A stretch of DNA of 64,000 nucleotides from Neptuniibacter sp. 1_MG-2023 (GCF_030547185.1 NZ_JAUOQR010000002.1:62001-126000), one strand, 5' to 3'. Counted from the first letter of the stretch, positions 44,502 through 54,784 are shown. Notes: a model not told the origin generated them from the sequence alone. Program-made: numbers and translations.

Positions 44502-45656
44502 ATGTCTTTCGATGATTTATCTGCTGAGCTTGAGTTAAGAAAGCAACAATCCCTTTATCGCAGCCGCCGTACACTACAAACAGCTCAGCAACCTGTAGTG
44601 CAAGTGGATGGGCGTGAGTTTTTGGCTTTCTGCTCTAATGATTATCTAGGGTTAGCGAATCATCCTGAAGTGATCAAAAGTTTTCAGCAGGCGGCTAATA
44701 AGTACGGCGTAGGTGGTGGTGCCTCCCATCTAGTGAATGGTCATAGCCAAGCGCATCATGATCTGGAAGAAGCGTTGGCTGAATTTACAGGTCGCCCAAA
44801 AGTGTTGCTGTTTTCAACGGGTTATATGGCCAATATTGGTGCGGTCAATGCGTTGCTTGATAAACGTGATGCTGTTTTGCAGGATAGATTAAATCACGCC
44901 TCTTTACTGGATGCTGGCTTATTAAGTGGAGCCCGCTTTCAGCGTTATCTACACAATGATGCGAATAGCCTCGATAGTAAATTAGCTAAAACTGAGGCGC
45001 GGCGTAAATTAGTAGTAACGGATGGTGTCTTTAGCATGGATGGCGATGTTGCTGATCTGCCAGCTATCTCCTCTGTTTGTAAAAAACACCAAGCTTGGTT
45101 GATGGTGGATGATGCCCATGGTTTTGGCTGTTTAGGTCAGCAGGGCGGTGGCTGTGCTGAATACTTTTCGATGGCTGAAGATAGTTTGCAGGTATTAGTG
45201 GGGACTTTAGGTAAAGGGTTTGGTACCGCAGGTGCTTTTGTTGCTGGCTCTGAAGAACTGATTGAAACCCTTGTGCAGCATGCTCGAACTTATATTTATA
45301 CAACCAGTATGCCGCCCGCAGTGGCTGCCGCTACGCTGACCAGTTTGCGATTACTTAAGCAGGAGACTTGGCGCCGGGAAAAACTAACAGCGTTGATCAA
45401 ACAGTTTAGAGCGGGCTGCTCAGAACTAGGGTTAACACTGATTGATTCTCCAACACCGATTCAACCAATCATGATAGGTGAGTCGGCTAAGGCGATGCAG
45501 ATAAGCAAAGCCTTAGAAGAAGATGGGATCTTTATTGGTGCTATTCGTCCGCCAACAGTGCCTCAAGGTAGTGCTCGTTTACGCGTAACGCTAAGTGCTG
45601 CACATACGGAAGAACAGGTAAATCGCTTACTACATGCCTTAGAGAAGGTAAGCTAA
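44502..45656 (+). CDS. bioF: 8-amino-7-oxononanoate synthase
   Basis: PLP enzyme of the alpha-oxoamine synthase family (384 residues) that condenses pimeloyl-thioester with alanine. [15 protein letters not shown] near 42, [21 protein letters not shown] and the PLP Lys in [11 protein letters not shown] (near 240) are present. The stop overlaps the bioH start (TAATG). Confidence 0.97.
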   Translation: MSFDDLSAELELRKQQSLYRSRRTLQTAQQPVVQVDGREFLAFCSNDYLGLANHPEVIKSFQQAANKYGVGGGASHLVNGHSQAHHDLEEALAEFTGRPKVLLFSTGYMANIGAVNALLDKRDAVLQDRLNHASLLDAGLLSGARFQRYLHNDANSLDSKLAKTEARRKLVVTDGVFSMDGDVADLPAISSVCKKHQAWLMVDDAHGFGCLGQQGGGCAEYFSMAEDSLQVLVGTLGKGFGTAGAFVAGSEELIETLVQHARTYIYTTSMPPAVAAATLTSLRLLKQETWRREKLTALIKQFRAGCSELGLTLIDSPTPIQPIMIGESAKAMQISKALEEDGIFIGAIRPPTVPQGSARLRVTLSAAHTEEQVNRLLHALEKVS

Positions 45657-46423
45657 TGAGCCTTTATGTCGAGCGTTATGAAAATAACGGTAAACCTGAG
45701 TTGGTCTTGTTGCATGGCTGGGGTATGGATAGCCAAGTCTGGGGTGCTTTTGCGGAGCTGCTTTCTAGCTCTTTCTCCCTAACGTTAATTGATCTGCCAG
45801 GGTTGGGGCGTTCAACCGCTTTTCCTGAGCCTTATACAGCTGATGCCGTTGTTGAGCTATTGCGTGAACATGCGCCAAAGGCTGCTGCGTGGTTAGGTTG
45901 GTCTATGGGTGGGCAATTGGCTATTGAATTTGCCGCTAGGTATCCCGAGCGAGTTACGTGCTTAATTACGGTAGCTTCATCCCCTTGTTTTGTGCAGCGT
46001 AGTGATTGGTCTTGCGCAATGGATGAAGAAACTCATGGTCAGTTTGAACAAGCGCTAGAGGTCAATGTAAGTAAAACGCTTCAGCGCTTTATTATGTTGC
46101 AAACTAAGGGGGCTGAGGCGGGGCGCGATACCTTGAAAAGCTTAAAGCTTATTCTTAAAAATCTAGACCATGCAGGAGCAAGAGAAAGTCTTCAGCTATT
46201 AAGGGATGATGTGCGAGATCAACTGTCGAACCTATCTATGCCGATCATGCAGTTATTTGGTGAAAAAGATCTTCTGGTTCCATCCGAAGCTGCGCAGGCG
46301 TGTGAGCGGTTATCAAAGGGCCTAGTTAAAGTATATGAAGGTGCAGGTCATCTGCCTTTTTATTCGCATCAAGCTGAAGTCGCTGCCGATGTTACTCAAT
46401 TTGTGCAGGAGTCGATAGCTTAG
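45656..46423 (+). CDS. bioH: Pimeloyl-ACP methyl ester carboxylesterase
   Basis: Alpha/beta-hydrolase of 255 residues that removes the methyl group from pimeloyl-ACP methyl ester. HGWGMDSQVW near 20, nucleophile in GWSMGGQLA near 82, and His in GAGHLPFYSH near 230. ATG overlaps the bioF stop by one base and its own stop overlaps the bioC start, so bioFHC are translationally coupled. Confidence 0.96.
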   Translation: MSLYVERYENNGKPELVLLHGWGMDSQVWGAFAELLSSSFSLTLIDLPGLGRSTAFPEPYTADAVVELLREHAPKAAAWLGWSMGGQLAIEFAARYPERVTCLITVASSPCFVQRSDWSCAMDEETHGQFEQALEVNVSKTLQRFIMLQTKGAEAGRDTLKSLKLILKNLDHAGARESLQLLRDDVRDQLSNLSMPIMQLFGEKDLLVPSEAAQACERLSKGLVKVYEGAGHLPFYSHQAEVAADVTQFVQESIA

Positions 46424-47238
46424 TGGATATGCTGATCGACAAACAAAAAGTAGCTAATTCCTTTAGCCGTGCGGCCATGACTTACGATAGTGTTGCTGAA
46501 CTGCAGCGTGATGTAGGGCATGCACTGATGGCACATCTACCCAAAACATTAGGAACCGCTTCCGTACAACGTGTTATGGATCTTGGTTGTGGGACGGGAT
46601 TTTTCTCACCAAAGCTAAAGCAGGTATATCCTGAAGCAGAGCTGTTGAATGTAGATTTAGCATTTGGGATGTTGCGTTATGCCCGTGAAGAAAGAGCGAT
46701 TCCTGATGCTAACTGGGTATGTGCTGATGCGGAACATCTCCCTTTTGCTAATAATAGTATGAACCTTGTTTTTTCAAGCTTAGCGATTCAATGGTGTGCG
46801 GATTTCTCAGCATTAATGAAAGAGATTGAGCGGGTGTTAGCGCCTGGCGGGCAGTTTGTGTTTGCAACTTTAGGGCCTTCCACACTTTGTGAATTACGTC
46901 GTGCATGGGGCGAAGCAGATTCTTATACTCATGTTAATCAATTTCTTTCTTCAGATGAACATCTTGTTGTAGTGCCTGAAAACCTCAAGGTTAAGGTTTT
47001 TGATGAGGAGTTGCGCGTATTACGTTATCCGCAATTGAAAGGCTTAACCGATGAACTAAAAAGATTGGGTGCGCATAACATGAATGCGGGCCAGCAGGTT
47101 GGTTTAACCGGTAGAGAGCGGGTGAGACGTTTTAAAGCGGCTTATGAAGCGCAACGTTTAGCGGATGGTTCTATCCCAGCAACCTATCAAGTTTACTATG
47201 CGGTGTTTGAAAAAATTTTAGTGGAGCAATATTCATAA
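46423..47238 (+). CDS. bioC: Malonyl-ACP O-methyltransferase
   Basis: SAM-dependent methyltransferase (271 residues) that masks malonyl-ACP to start pimelate assembly. VMDLGCGTGFFSPKL near 50 is the SAM loop, and VFSSLAIQWCAD and APGGQFVFATLGP are typical of BioC. Starts with GTG overlapping the bioH stop by one base; ATG 46429 is an alternative. Confidence 0.96.
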   Translation: MDMLIDKQKVANSFSRAAMTYDSVAELQRDVGHALMAHLPKTLGTASVQRVMDLGCGTGFFSPKLKQVYPEAELLNVDLAFGMLRYAREERAIPDANWVCADAEHLPFANNSMNLVFSSLAIQWCADFSALMKEIERVLAPGGQFVFATLGPSTLCELRRAWGEADSYTHVNQFLSSDEHLVVVPENLKVKVFDEELRVLRYPQLKGLTDELKRLGAHNMNAGQQVGLTGRERVRRFKAAYEAQRLADGSIPATYQVYYAVFEKILVEQYS

Positions 47239-47928
47239 ATGGCTAAGCAAACCTATTTTGTTGCAGGTACAGATACAGATGTTGGGAAAACAGTAGCTGC
47301 GGCAGGATTGTTAGCAGCGGCTAATAATCAAGGGTTATCCACTATAGGGTTGAAGCCTATAGCGGCCGGTTGTGAGCGTACAGAGGAAGGGCTTAGGAAT
47401 AGTGATGCGTTGTTATTACAAAATACGGCATCTATTAACTTACCTTATGAACAAGTGAATCCTTTCTCTTTTGAGCCGCCTATTGCCCCGCATATAGCTG
47501 CGATTGAAGAAAAGAGAATGTTAAGCGCTGACAGAATCGCTGCGCTGTGCCGTGGTGCGTTAATGCAGCCTGCGGATTTTGCTATTGTTGAAGGAGCTGG
47601 TGGTTGGCGGGTTCCGCTAAGCGACCGAGAAACAATGGCCAATATACCTAAACAGCTCAAGATTCCTGTGATAATGGTGGTGGGTATTAAGCTGGGTTGC
47701 ATCAATCATGCTCTATTAACTGCTGAGAGTATTGCGAGAGATGGTCTACGGTTGGCAGGATGGATTGCCAATGCCGTCAGTCCTGAAATGTCATGTTATA
47801 AAGAGAATGTTGCCACTATAGCGACGATGTTGCGTGCTCCTTTAATTGCAGAAATTCCTTTTTTAGAGAACCCTTCTCCAGAGAATGTGGCTCAATATAT
47901 TGAGATTGATAAATTACAGACTCTATAA
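47239..47928 (+). CDS. bioD: ATP-dependent dethiobiotin synthetase
   Basis: A 229-residue P-loop enzyme making dethiobiotin from DAPA, CO2 and ATP. GTDTDVGKTVAAAG near 10 is Walker A, GLKPIAAGCE and VEGAGGWRVPL follow. Begins immediately after the bioC stop. No obvious strong terminator follows. Confidence 0.97.
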   Translation: MAKQTYFVAGTDTDVGKTVAAAGLLAAANNQGLSTIGLKPIAAGCERTEEGLRNSDALLLQNTASINLPYEQVNPFSFEPPIAPHIAAIEEKRMLSADRIAALCRGALMQPADFAIVEGAGGWRVPLSDRETMANIPKQLKIPVIMVVGIKLGCINHALLTAESIARDGLRLAGWIANAVSPEMSCYKENVATIATMLRAPLIAEIPFLENPSPENVAQYIEIDKLQTL

Positions 47929-47940
47929 TTTGATCAAAAA

Positions 47941-47969
47941 GTGACCATTGGCTTTCTATGATCTATAAT
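47941..47969 (+). promoter_or_regulatory. Candidate promoter for the small gene and SprA-like gene
   Basis: GTGACC (47941-47946), 17-base spacer and a perfect TATAAT (47964-47969). Confidence 0.5.
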
Positions 47970-48009
47970 GTTTCTTGATATGTAGATTTGAACAAGCGGA
48001 GGTGTCAGC

Positions 48010-48261
48010 ATGAATGTAACTAATGCGATGCAATCTGGTTTTATAGGACTTAATCGCGGTTTAGATAATGCGCCAAGGGCCGCGAGTGATGTAACCGGCT
48101 CAGGTAAGCCTGATGAGGTGGAACAGGCATCAGGTCGAAAACAGGACGAAGCGGTTGTTGAGTCGGCTGGGGGCGCATCTGTAGAGGCTGCTGCCACTAA
48201 AGTGGTGGGTGAGGTTGAAGAGTTAGGTCAACCGGGATCAATAATTAATATACGTGTGTAA
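48010..48261 (+). CDS. Small disordered protein preceding the SprA-like gene
   Basis: An 83-residue protein behind GCGGAGGTG. Low complexity, rich in Ala, Gly, Glu and Val, with no membrane segment or signal peptide; likely disordered apart from the ends (MNVTNAMQSGFIGLNRGLDNA; SIINIRV). Family not recognised. Its style (short Ser/Ala-rich N-terminus with MQSG...) resembles the N-terminus of flagellar or exported accessory proteins, but that is weak. Confidence 0.6.
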   Translation: MNVTNAMQSGFIGLNRGLDNAPRAASDVTGSGKPDEVEQASGRKQDEAVVESAGGASVEAAATKVVGEVEELGQPGSIINIRV

Positions 48262-48339
48262 TGAAGTGATTCATGGAAGGAATCAGAACTAACGTGAAGT
48301 GTTCTATGCTTTGCTTAATCGAGGATAAGGGGGCTGCTT

Positions 48340-49242
48340 ATGCAAATTATCAGTTCTAGTAATTCTCAGGCATTGAATGCCCCATCCACATCTATTGAGC
48401 TTCGCTCCCAAGAAGCTCAAAAGGTTCTGTCGTCAGTGGCAAACCTATCTTCTCAGGAGGAGTTGTCCTCTAGTCGTTCTGCTATTAATCGTGATCGAGT
48501 TACTTTATCCGCTGAAGCGAGTGCTTTATCTCGTCTTGCCGGCTCTACAGGATTGAATTCCGGTGATGGGGAATTGGTTGGTCTAGAGTCAAATGTTGCT
48601 ACTAAGGCTGCGGGTACTTCCCAAGAGCAAAAAGAGGTAGAGGAACAAGAGTTAGAAATTAGCCGTGAACTTGCTGAACGTGATCGTGAAGTAAAGGCTC
48701 ATGAGCAGACCCATGCTTCAATTGGTGGGGTGTATGCTTCAGCCCCAAGTTACACCTATGAGCGAGGTCCTGATGGTCGAATGTATGCAGTTGAAGGTGA
48801 AGTTAAAATTGATACTTCACCTATCCCGAATGACCCAGAAGCTACGCTAGAAAAAGCAGAAGTGATTCAGCGAGCAGCGTTGAGTGTTTCCGAGCCTTCA
48901 TCTGCTGATCGTGCTGCAGCGGCTGATGCGCGAGCTATGGCTATAGATGCAAGGATGGAAATACTTCAGCAAGAGCGAGAGGCTGAAGTGGCAAGAACAG
49001 AGCAAAGATCAGAGGCTAACGAGGGCAATAGCGAAGATACTAAGTCTGCAGGTGATGTTCTTCGCGAGTTAAGGGATGAAAGCTTGGCACGCTCTGAAAG
49101 CTCAGCGGAAGTGTTGAGTGACTACAATGACCGGATTAATGAGATTAATAAACAGCTAGCAGAGATTAACAAAAAGTTAGTGGATGCGGGTGTGTTCCAG
49201 AAATTATTCCCCGAAGGCTCTCTGCTTGATAACCAAGTTTAA
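48340..49242 (+). CDS. SprA-related putative metalloprotease
   Basis: A 300-residue protein with the diagnostic block VKAHEQTHASIGG...YERGPDGRMYAVEGEVKIDTSPIPNDPEATLEKAEVIQRAAL (about 126-185). HEQTH (near 127) fits HExxH, so zinc binding is likely. The flanks are low complexity and Ser/Ala/Glu-rich, and the C-terminal part (about 235-290) is coiled coil. Family members are called SprA-related; activity is unproven. No signal peptide. Confidence 0.82.
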   Translation: MQIISSSNSQALNAPSTSIELRSQEAQKVLSSVANLSSQEELSSSRSAINRDRVTLSAEASALSRLAGSTGLNSGDGELVGLESNVATKAAGTSQEQKEVEEQELEISRELAERDREVKAHEQTHASIGGVYASAPSYTYERGPDGRMYAVEGEVKIDTSPIPNDPEATLEKAEVIQRAALSVSEPSSADRAAAADARAMAIDARMEILQQEREAEVARTEQRSEANEGNSEDTKSAGDVLRELRDESLARSESSAEVLSDYNDRINEINKQLAEINKKLVDAGVFQKLFPEGSLLDNQV

Positions 49243-49349
49243 TGAGATCTACCTATCTATTGCTTGTATCTATTAGCATTTCACAATTTATTCTTTAGAA
49301 ATTGCCCCCCTTTTTGGCAATGTTAGTCGTTAGTTTGTATGCAGGTTAC

Positions 49350-50120
49350 TCATATGTCTGGTCTAGTTAAATAAGTTAGAGCAAGCTTTGAAAATTCAGC
49401 AGGTTTTTCTGCGTGGGGGTTATGTCCAGATCCCATAACTACTTTGTAGTTTGCGTGAGGAAAGAGTTTAAGTACCGCATCTCTATGGGCGGGTAACATA
49501 TAGTCTGATAATTCCCCTTTGATAAATAGCACTTCAGACTCAAATGGTTTTCCATCAGGTGCTGCGCAGATATTATTGTATTGATTATGCAGTGCATCCA
49601 GATTCATTAACCATGCAAATTTATTATCTTCAGTGCGATACAGATTTTTAAGTAAAAATGCGCGAGTGCCAGGATCATCCACATGTTGTGCTAACTGTTT
49701 GTTTGCATCACTTCTTGATGCCAAGTTAGCCAAGTCAATTGCATACAAACCTTCAAATACATTTGCATGATGGGGAGGGTATTGTATGGGCGATATATCA
49801 ACAATAATGAGTTTATCAATAAGCTTTGGATAGTTTAGAGCCAGTTGCATAGCTGTTTTTCCACCCATAGAGTGGCCAATTACACTGACTTTGCTGAATC
49901 CAAGATGATCAATTAGCTCTACAATATCTTCAGCCATTAGGGCATAGCTCATCTCATCTGAATGGGGAGAGCGTCCATGATTACGAAGATCGACAGAGAT
50001 GACCTGAAAGTGCTGTGATAGGCGTTTGATCTGACCGCCCCAGTTATCCATCGTGCCGAGTAAGCCATGAAGAATAATTAAGGGAGCACCTTCGCCGTAC
50101 AACTTATAATTTAAAATCAT
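49350..50120 (-). CDS. YbfF-type alpha/beta-hydrolase esterase
   Basis: Cytosolic esterase-like protein of 256 residues with LHGLLGTMDNW near 20, DLRNHGRSPHSDEMSY, nucleophile in GHSMGGKTAMQLA near 88 and His in GSGHNPHAEKP near 235. The layout matches YbfF and related acyl-CoA/short-chain ester hydrolases. It is preceded on the minus strand by the fklB terminator, so it probably has its own promoter. Confidence 0.92.
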   Translation of the reverse strand: MILNYKLYGEGAPLIILHGLLGTMDNWGGQIKRLSQHFQVISVDLRNHGRSPHSDEMSYALMAEDIVELIDHLGFSKVSVIGHSMGGKTAMQLALNYPKLIDKLIIVDISPIQYPPHHANVFEGLYAIDLANLASRSDANKQLAQHVDDPGTRAFLLKNLYRTEDNKFAWLMNLDALHNQYNNICAAPDGKPFESEVLFIKGELSDYMLPAHRDAVLKLFPHANYKVVMGSGHNPHAEKPAEFSKLALTYLTRPDI

Positions 50121-50138
50121 TATTTAATCTCGCGCATT

Positions 50139-50166
50139 AAAAAAAAGCGGCCGAAGCCGCCTTTTA
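50139..50166 (-). terminator. Terminator after fklB
   Basis: GCGGC-CGAA-GCCGC hairpin flanked by A-run and T-run on plus; on minus it is followed by eight T, ending the FKBP gene. Confidence 0.85.
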
Positions 50167-50178
50167 TGATAATGGAAA

Positions 50179-50805
50179 TTACAGGATTTCTAATAGTTCC
50201 ACATCAAATACAAGAGCAGAATAAGGTGGGATTCCACCTGGAGAGCCTTGTTCGCCGTAGGCAAGGTTATAAGGGATGTATAATTTCCACTTAGCACCTT
50301 TGTTCATTAGCTGAAGTGCTTCAGTCCAGCCAGCGATAACGCCGCCAACAGGGAATTCAGCAGGCTGACCACGATCGTAAGAGCTATCGAAGACTTTGCC
50401 ATCGATGAATGTGCCGTGGTAGTGCGTGCGTACTTTAGATTCACGAGTAGGTTTTTCACTACCTTCTTCGCCGGCCTCAAGAATTTCATATTGAAGGCCT
50501 GATTCAAGAACAACTACACCATCGCGTTTAGCATTGTCTGTTAGGAAGGCTTCGCCTACTGCAGAAGCTGCTTTTGCTTGTTCTTCTTGCTGAGCGCGCA
50601 TACGTTCATTAAGTACGTTAAATGCTTCTTGGATTTCGCTGACTTCAACTCGCATACCTTCGCCATGAACAGCATCAGCAATACCTGCTGAAATGGCTGC
50701 AATGTCCATGCCTTCAAAGGGTTGCTGTGCTAATTGATCGCCCATCTGGCGACCAATGCCGTAACTTGCTTTTTGTTCTAGTGTTTCTAGTTGTACATCA
50801 GACAT
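50179..50805 (-). CDS. fklB: FKBP-type peptidyl-prolyl isomerase
   Basis: A 208-residue FklB-like protein: N-terminal helical dimerisation domain (KASYGIGRQMGDQLAQQPF...VHGEG) and C-terminal FKBP fold (VRTHYHGTFIDGKVFDSSYDRGQPAEFPVGGVIAGW...YIPYNLAYGEQG). No signal peptide, so cytosolic, as with E. coli FklB. Confidence 0.93.
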   Translation of the reverse strand: MSDVQLETLEQKASYGIGRQMGDQLAQQPFEGMDIAAISAGIADAVHGEGMRVEVSEIQEAFNVLNERMRAQQEEQAKAASAVGEAFLTDNAKRDGVVVLESGLQYEILEAGEEGSEKPTRESKVRTHYHGTFIDGKVFDSSYDRGQPAEFPVGGVIAGWTEALQLMNKGAKWKLYIPYNLAYGEQGSPGGIPPYSALVFDVELLEIL

Positions 50806-50826
50806 GAATTAAGTCCTACTAGGTTC

Positions 50827-50853
50827 TAAAAAAAACGAGCCTTCAGGCTCGTC
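50827..50853 (-). terminator. Terminator after the M23 peptidase gene
   Basis: ACGAGCC (50835-50841), TTCA loop, GGCTCGT (50846-50852); eight T follow on the minus strand. Confidence 0.85.
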
Positions 50854-50873
50854 CTAAAAATGTGTATTAAAAA

Positions 50874-51713
50874 TTATGGTGCTAAAAATAATGTGGGGTC
50901 GACCCGTGTATTATTCAAGCTTACGCTCCAATGAAGATGAGGTCCGGTTACACGTCCTGTCTTTCCAATCTCACCTAGCTTGTCGCCAGTGGATACTTTA
51001 TCGCCAATTTCTACATCAATTTTACTCATATGGCAGTACATAGTGGTTAAGCCTAAACCATGATCAATAATTACAGTATTACCATTAAAGAAATAACTGC
51101 CAGTATCTACCACTGTACCGGCACTAGGGGCTGTTATTGGATCCCCTTGAGGTGCTGCGATATCTAAACCGCTATGGGGGTTTCTGGGTTGTTTGTTAAA
51201 AAAACGCTTCAAACCGAATGGGCTGCTATAAGGGCCTTTGGCCGGAAGGGCAAATTGAGTAATGGGACTGGAAGGCTCGCTCCAGTTTTTAAATGCAGCA
51301 ACCATTTTTGCTTTTTCTGTGCGCCAGCGCTTAATATCTTCTGGGTTAGGCTCAACGTGACGTTTGTTTTTTACCGTTAAGTATTGCGCTTTGTATTCTT
51401 TATCTTCTATTTGAAAATAGAACGACGTTGCATTCGCTCTGAGGTGCTGCTTTTGATCATGTTTAGCGCTCAGAGGTATGCCTGCTATAGCGAGCCAATC
51501 ACTTTTTTGTTCATATTTTGTACCTTGGCTAGGGATAACCATAACGCGATTTCCTTTATACCAAGCGGAAGGTGCATTGGTACTCTCAAGGCCAGTAAGG
51601 GGGATAATAGCTACACCCCCAGGGACTCGGCTTTCTTGTGGAAGTGGTTGTGCATAAGTCGCAAGGCTTATAAAGCAAAGGCTAATAAATAGTATTATTT
51701 TTTGCATGATCAT
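50874..51713 (-). CDS. Secreted M23 (LytM-type) peptidase
   Basis: Periplasmic murein hydrolase-like protein, 279 residues. A signal peptide (about 1-21) is followed by a beta-rich domain (VPGGVAIIPL...) and M23 with zinc motif HSGLDIAAPQGDPI near 183, HGLGLTTMYCHMS and HLHWSV near 262. All catalytic His/Asp are present, so it may cut peptidoglycan cross-links. ATG shares its A with the xseA stop (TAATG), so both are coupled. Confidence 0.93.
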   Translation of the reverse strand: MIMQKIILFISLCFISLATYAQPLPQESRVPGGVAIIPLTGLESTNAPSAWYKGNRVMVIPSQGTKYEQKSDWLAIAGIPLSAKHDQKQHLRANATSFYFQIEDKEYKAQYLTVKNKRHVEPNPEDIKRWRTEKAKMVAAFKNWSEPSSPITQFALPAKGPYSSPFGLKRFFNKQPRNPHSGLDIAAPQGDPITAPSAGTVVDTGSYFFNGNTVIIDHGLGLTTMYCHMSKIDVEIGDKVSTGDKLGEIGKTGRVTGPHLHWSVSLNNTRVDPTLFLAP

Positions 51714-53071
51714 TATTCCGTAATTACTTCATCTACGCGGCAGCGTAAACGTCCTTTATAGAGTTGGCTTTCAATAACATCGCCTTTTTGGGTGGTGGAT
51801 GCATCCTGTATGACGGTGCCATGTTCATCTTTAACAATAGCGTAACCTCGCTCTAATGTAGCGAGAGGACTGACTGTATTCAGCTGTGAAGATAGCGAGC
51901 CTAGCTTAAAGCTCTTTTGTTGCAAAAGCGTGTGGATCGATTGGGTTAGGCGCTGCTGTAATGAATGGATCTGCTCCTCTTTTAGAGGCAGTAGTTTAGT
52001 TGGTGATAGGGCTTTTACTCTAGATAAAAGCTGCTGTTGTTGATGTTTTGCATTAATGATTTTAGCGTTAATCCCGTTGAGTAATTTTGCTTCTAAATGA
52101 TCTAGGCGTTGTGCTTGCTCGTTTAGTTTCTGTCCTGGGTGGCGTAAACGTGTTTTTGAGTGCTGAATGTTGAGTGCGGTTGCCTTGAGTTTTTGCTCAA
52201 TATGACGAATCAAACGCTGCTCTAATAACGCTAATCTTTGTTTAAGTTGATGTTGATCAGGGCTCAGCATCTCAGCCGCTGCTGAAGGGGTAGGAGCCCG
52301 TGTATCAGCTATGAAATCTGTAATAACCACATCAACTTCATGGCCGACTGCGCTAATGATCGGTATATCACAGTCAAATACGGTTCTTGCAACGTCTTCT
52401 GTATTAAATGCCCATAAATCTTCGAGTGATCCACCGCCTCGGCCAAGGATTAATACATCACAGGTTTGGTGGACTTCAGCTAGAATGATCGCTTTGCAAA
52501 TCTGCGCCGGTGCTTCATCCCCTTGAACTGAGGTCGGGTAAATCGTTATTGGGAGTCCGGGAAAACGACGTTTTAAAACGGTCAAAATATCGTGAACAGC
52601 AGCCCCAGTTTTTGAAGTGATAATACCTATATGGGATGGATGTGCTGGGATAGGTTTCTTATGTTTGCTATCAAATAACCCTTCAGCTTGTAATTTAAGT
52701 TTTAATTCTTCAAACGCTGCTTGTAAAGAGCCACTACCACTCGATTCCATAAAATCGCAGATCAGCTGATAGTCGCCTCTGCCTTCATATAAGCTGACTT
52801 TCGCTCTTACAACGACCTTATCACCTTGCTTCGGCGCGGGTTTGATAAGTTGGTTGCGATTCTTAAACATAGCGCAGCGGACTTGAGCTTTGTCATCCTT
52901 GAGCGTGAAATACCAGTGCCCCGAACTAGGGCGGACGAAATTCGATATTTCTCCCTCAACTTGGATCGTAAGGAATGAGCGCTCGAGTAAAGTGCGTGCT
53001 TGCCTATTGAGTTCTGAAACACTAATGGCATGTATACGACGCGTATTTGTTGGGTTTGTTTCAGTAAACAT
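51713..53071 (-). CDS. xseA: Exodeoxyribonuclease VII large subunit
   Basis: A 452-residue ssDNA exonuclease subunit. An N-terminal OB-fold (LTIQVEGEISNFVRPSSGHWYFTLKD) leads to the catalytic domain (IGIITSKTGAAVHDIL, RGGGSLEDLWAFN, SAVGHEVDVVITDFIADTRAPTPSAAAE) and a long coiled coil. The xseB subunit is not nearby. It is divergent from guaB, as in many gammaproteobacteria. Confidence 0.97.
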   Translation of the reverse strand: MFTETNPTNTRRIHAISVSELNRQARTLLERSFLTIQVEGEISNFVRPSSGHWYFTLKDDKAQVRCAMFKNRNQLIKPAPKQGDKVVVRAKVSLYEGRGDYQLICDFMESSGSGSLQAAFEELKLKLQAEGLFDSKHKKPIPAHPSHIGIITSKTGAAVHDILTVLKRRFPGLPITIYPTSVQGDEAPAQICKAIILAEVHQTCDVLILGRGGGSLEDLWAFNTEDVARTVFDCDIPIISAVGHEVDVVITDFIADTRAPTPSAAAEMLSPDQHQLKQRLALLEQRLIRHIEQKLKATALNIQHSKTRLRHPGQKLNEQAQRLDHLEAKLLNGINAKIINAKHQQQQLLSRVKALSPTKLLPLKEEQIHSLQQRLTQSIHTLLQQKSFKLGSLSSQLNTVSPLATLERGYAIVKDEHGTVIQDASTTQKGDVIESQLYKGRLRCRVDEVITE

Positions 53072-53231
53072 GAGCCTATAGTAAACGAAGTTGAAGGCAG
53101 GATGCAGTAGCTAATAATAAGTTGTTTGGAAATAGATTGTTTTTTATTGCATTAATTGGTGCGAAAAAAATAATTCGATCTATAGTTGTGCTCATTAGCC
53201 CTGTTTTTAGCGATAGAGTGCAACTTTTCGA

Positions 53232-53260
53232 TTGAGACAAAAGGCTAATTTCTGTATAAT
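53232..53260 (+). promoter_or_regulatory. Promoter of guaBA
   Basis: TTGAGA (53232-53237), a 17-base spacer and a consensus TATAAT (53255-53260) with TG two bases before it. The guaB start is 40 bases downstream. Confidence 0.75.
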
Positions 53261-53299
53261 TTCGCGTTTAAATTTATTCACTACACAGGCTGGCAAATA

Positions 53300-54769
53300 A
53301 TGTTGCGAATCGCTGAGGAAGCTCTCACTTTTGACGATGTCTTGCTGGTTCCGGGCTACTCTGAAGTACTGCCTAAGGATGTTTCACTGAAAACTCGCCT
53401 CACAAAGGAAATTACACTTAATATTCCTTTGGTATCTGCGGCAATGGACACAGTGACTGAATCAGGTCTTGCTATCGCTATGGCGCAGGAAGGTGGTATC
53501 GGAATCATCCATAAGAACCTGACGATTGAGCAACAGGCTGCAGAAGTGCTGCGTGTTAAAAAGTACGAGGCAGGGGTTGTAAGTGACCCTGTTACTTGTC
53601 GTTCTGATATGACGGTAGGTGATCTACGTCAGTTATCTGCATCTGTAGGCTTCTCGGGTTTTCCTGTTGTTGATGACGGTAATCTAGTCGGTATCGTAAC
53701 TGATCGTGATTTCCGTTTTGAGCATAAACTTGATGCTTTAGTTGCGACGATCATGACACCTAAAGATCGTTTAGTAACGGTTGAAGAGGGTGTTGATCCA
53801 GATAACGTAAGAAATCTGCTTCGGAAACACCGTATTGAAAAAATATTGGTTGTAGATAAAAGCTTTAAACTTTGCGGCATGATGACCGTCAAAGATATGA
53901 ATAAAGCTCAGTCACATCCTAATGCTGCTAAAGATGCTAAAGGCCGCTTAATAGTGGGCGCTGCGGTCGGTACAGGTCCAGAAACGCCTGATCGTGTAGC
54001 TGCGTTAGTCGCTGCAGGTGTTGATGTGATTATTGTCGATACAGCTCATGGCCACTCTAAAGGTGTTATCGACCGTGTAGCTTGGGTGAAGAAAACATTC
54101 CCTCAGGTTCAGGTTATTGGCGGTAATATTGCCACTGCAGCAGCAGCGATCGCGCTTGCTGATGCGGGTGCGGATGGTGTTAAAGTGGGTATAGGCCCAG
54201 GCTCTATCTGTACGACACGTATAGTGGCGGGTGTTGGTGTTCCGCAAATTAGTGCGGTTGCTAATGTTGCTGAAGCTATGGCTGAGCGCGGTGTACCTGT
54301 TGTAGCAGATGGCGGTGTACGTTTCTCTGGCGATCTTGCTAAAGCTATTGTTGCTGGTGCATCAGCTATTATGGTTGGATCTATGCTTGCGGGTACGGAT
54401 GAGGCGCCAGGTGAAGTAGAGTTGTTTCAAGGGCGTGCGTTTAAATCATACCGTGGTATGGGATCGCTAGGTGCTATGGGTCAGTCTACAGGTTCATCTG
54501 ATCGTTATTTCCAAGATGCATCTAAAGGTGTTGAGAAGCTCGTTCCTGAAGGTATTGAAGGTCGAGTGCCTTGTAAAGGACCAATGGGTGGTGTTGTACA
54601 CCAGCTAGTCGGTGGTTTACGAGCATCTATGGGTTATACCGGTAGTGCAAATATCGAGACAATGCGTACAGAACCACAGTTTGTGCGTATTACAAACGCA
54701 GGTATGAACGAAAGTCATGTTCATGATGTAAGCATTACCAAAGAAGCACCTAACTACCGCGTTAGTTAA
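53300..54769 (+). CDS. guaB: Inosine-5'-monophosphate dehydrogenase
   Basis: Makes XMP from IMP with NAD; 489 residues. Barrel start ([20 protein letters not shown]), two CBS repeats (about 95-205), and the active Cys in [13 protein letters not shown] near 305; the flap GSLGAMGQ...RYF is intact. The tail [23 protein letters not shown] is typical of the gammaproteobacterial enzyme. Confidence 0.98.
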   Translation: MLRIAEEALTFDDVLLVPGYSEVLPKDVSLKTRLTKEITLNIPLVSAAMDTVTESGLAIAMAQEGGIGIIHKNLTIEQQAAEVLRVKKYEAGVVSDPVTCRSDMTVGDLRQLSASVGFSGFPVVDDGNLVGIVTDRDFRFEHKLDALVATIMTPKDRLVTVEEGVDPDNVRNLLRKHRIEKILVVDKSFKLCGMMTVKDMNKAQSHPNAAKDAKGRLIVGAAVGTGPETPDRVAALVAAGVDVIIVDTAHGHSKGVIDRVAWVKKTFPQVQVIGGNIATAAAAIALADAGADGVKVGIGPGSICTTRIVAGVGVPQISAVANVAEAMAERGVPVVADGGVRFSGDLAKAIVAGASAIMVGSMLAGTDEAPGEVELFQGRAFKSYRGMGSLGAMGQSTGSSDRYFQDASKGVEKLVPEGIEGRVPCKGPMGGVVHQLVGGLRASMGYTGSANIETMRTEPQFVRITNAGMNESHVHDVSITKEAPNYRVS

Positions 54770-54784
54770 TTTAATAAACTCTAG

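Noticed and set aside
49301-49321. ATTGCC...GGCAAT hairpin after the SprA-like gene as terminator
   Set aside because: Only six pairs, a nine-base loop and no T-run afterwards.
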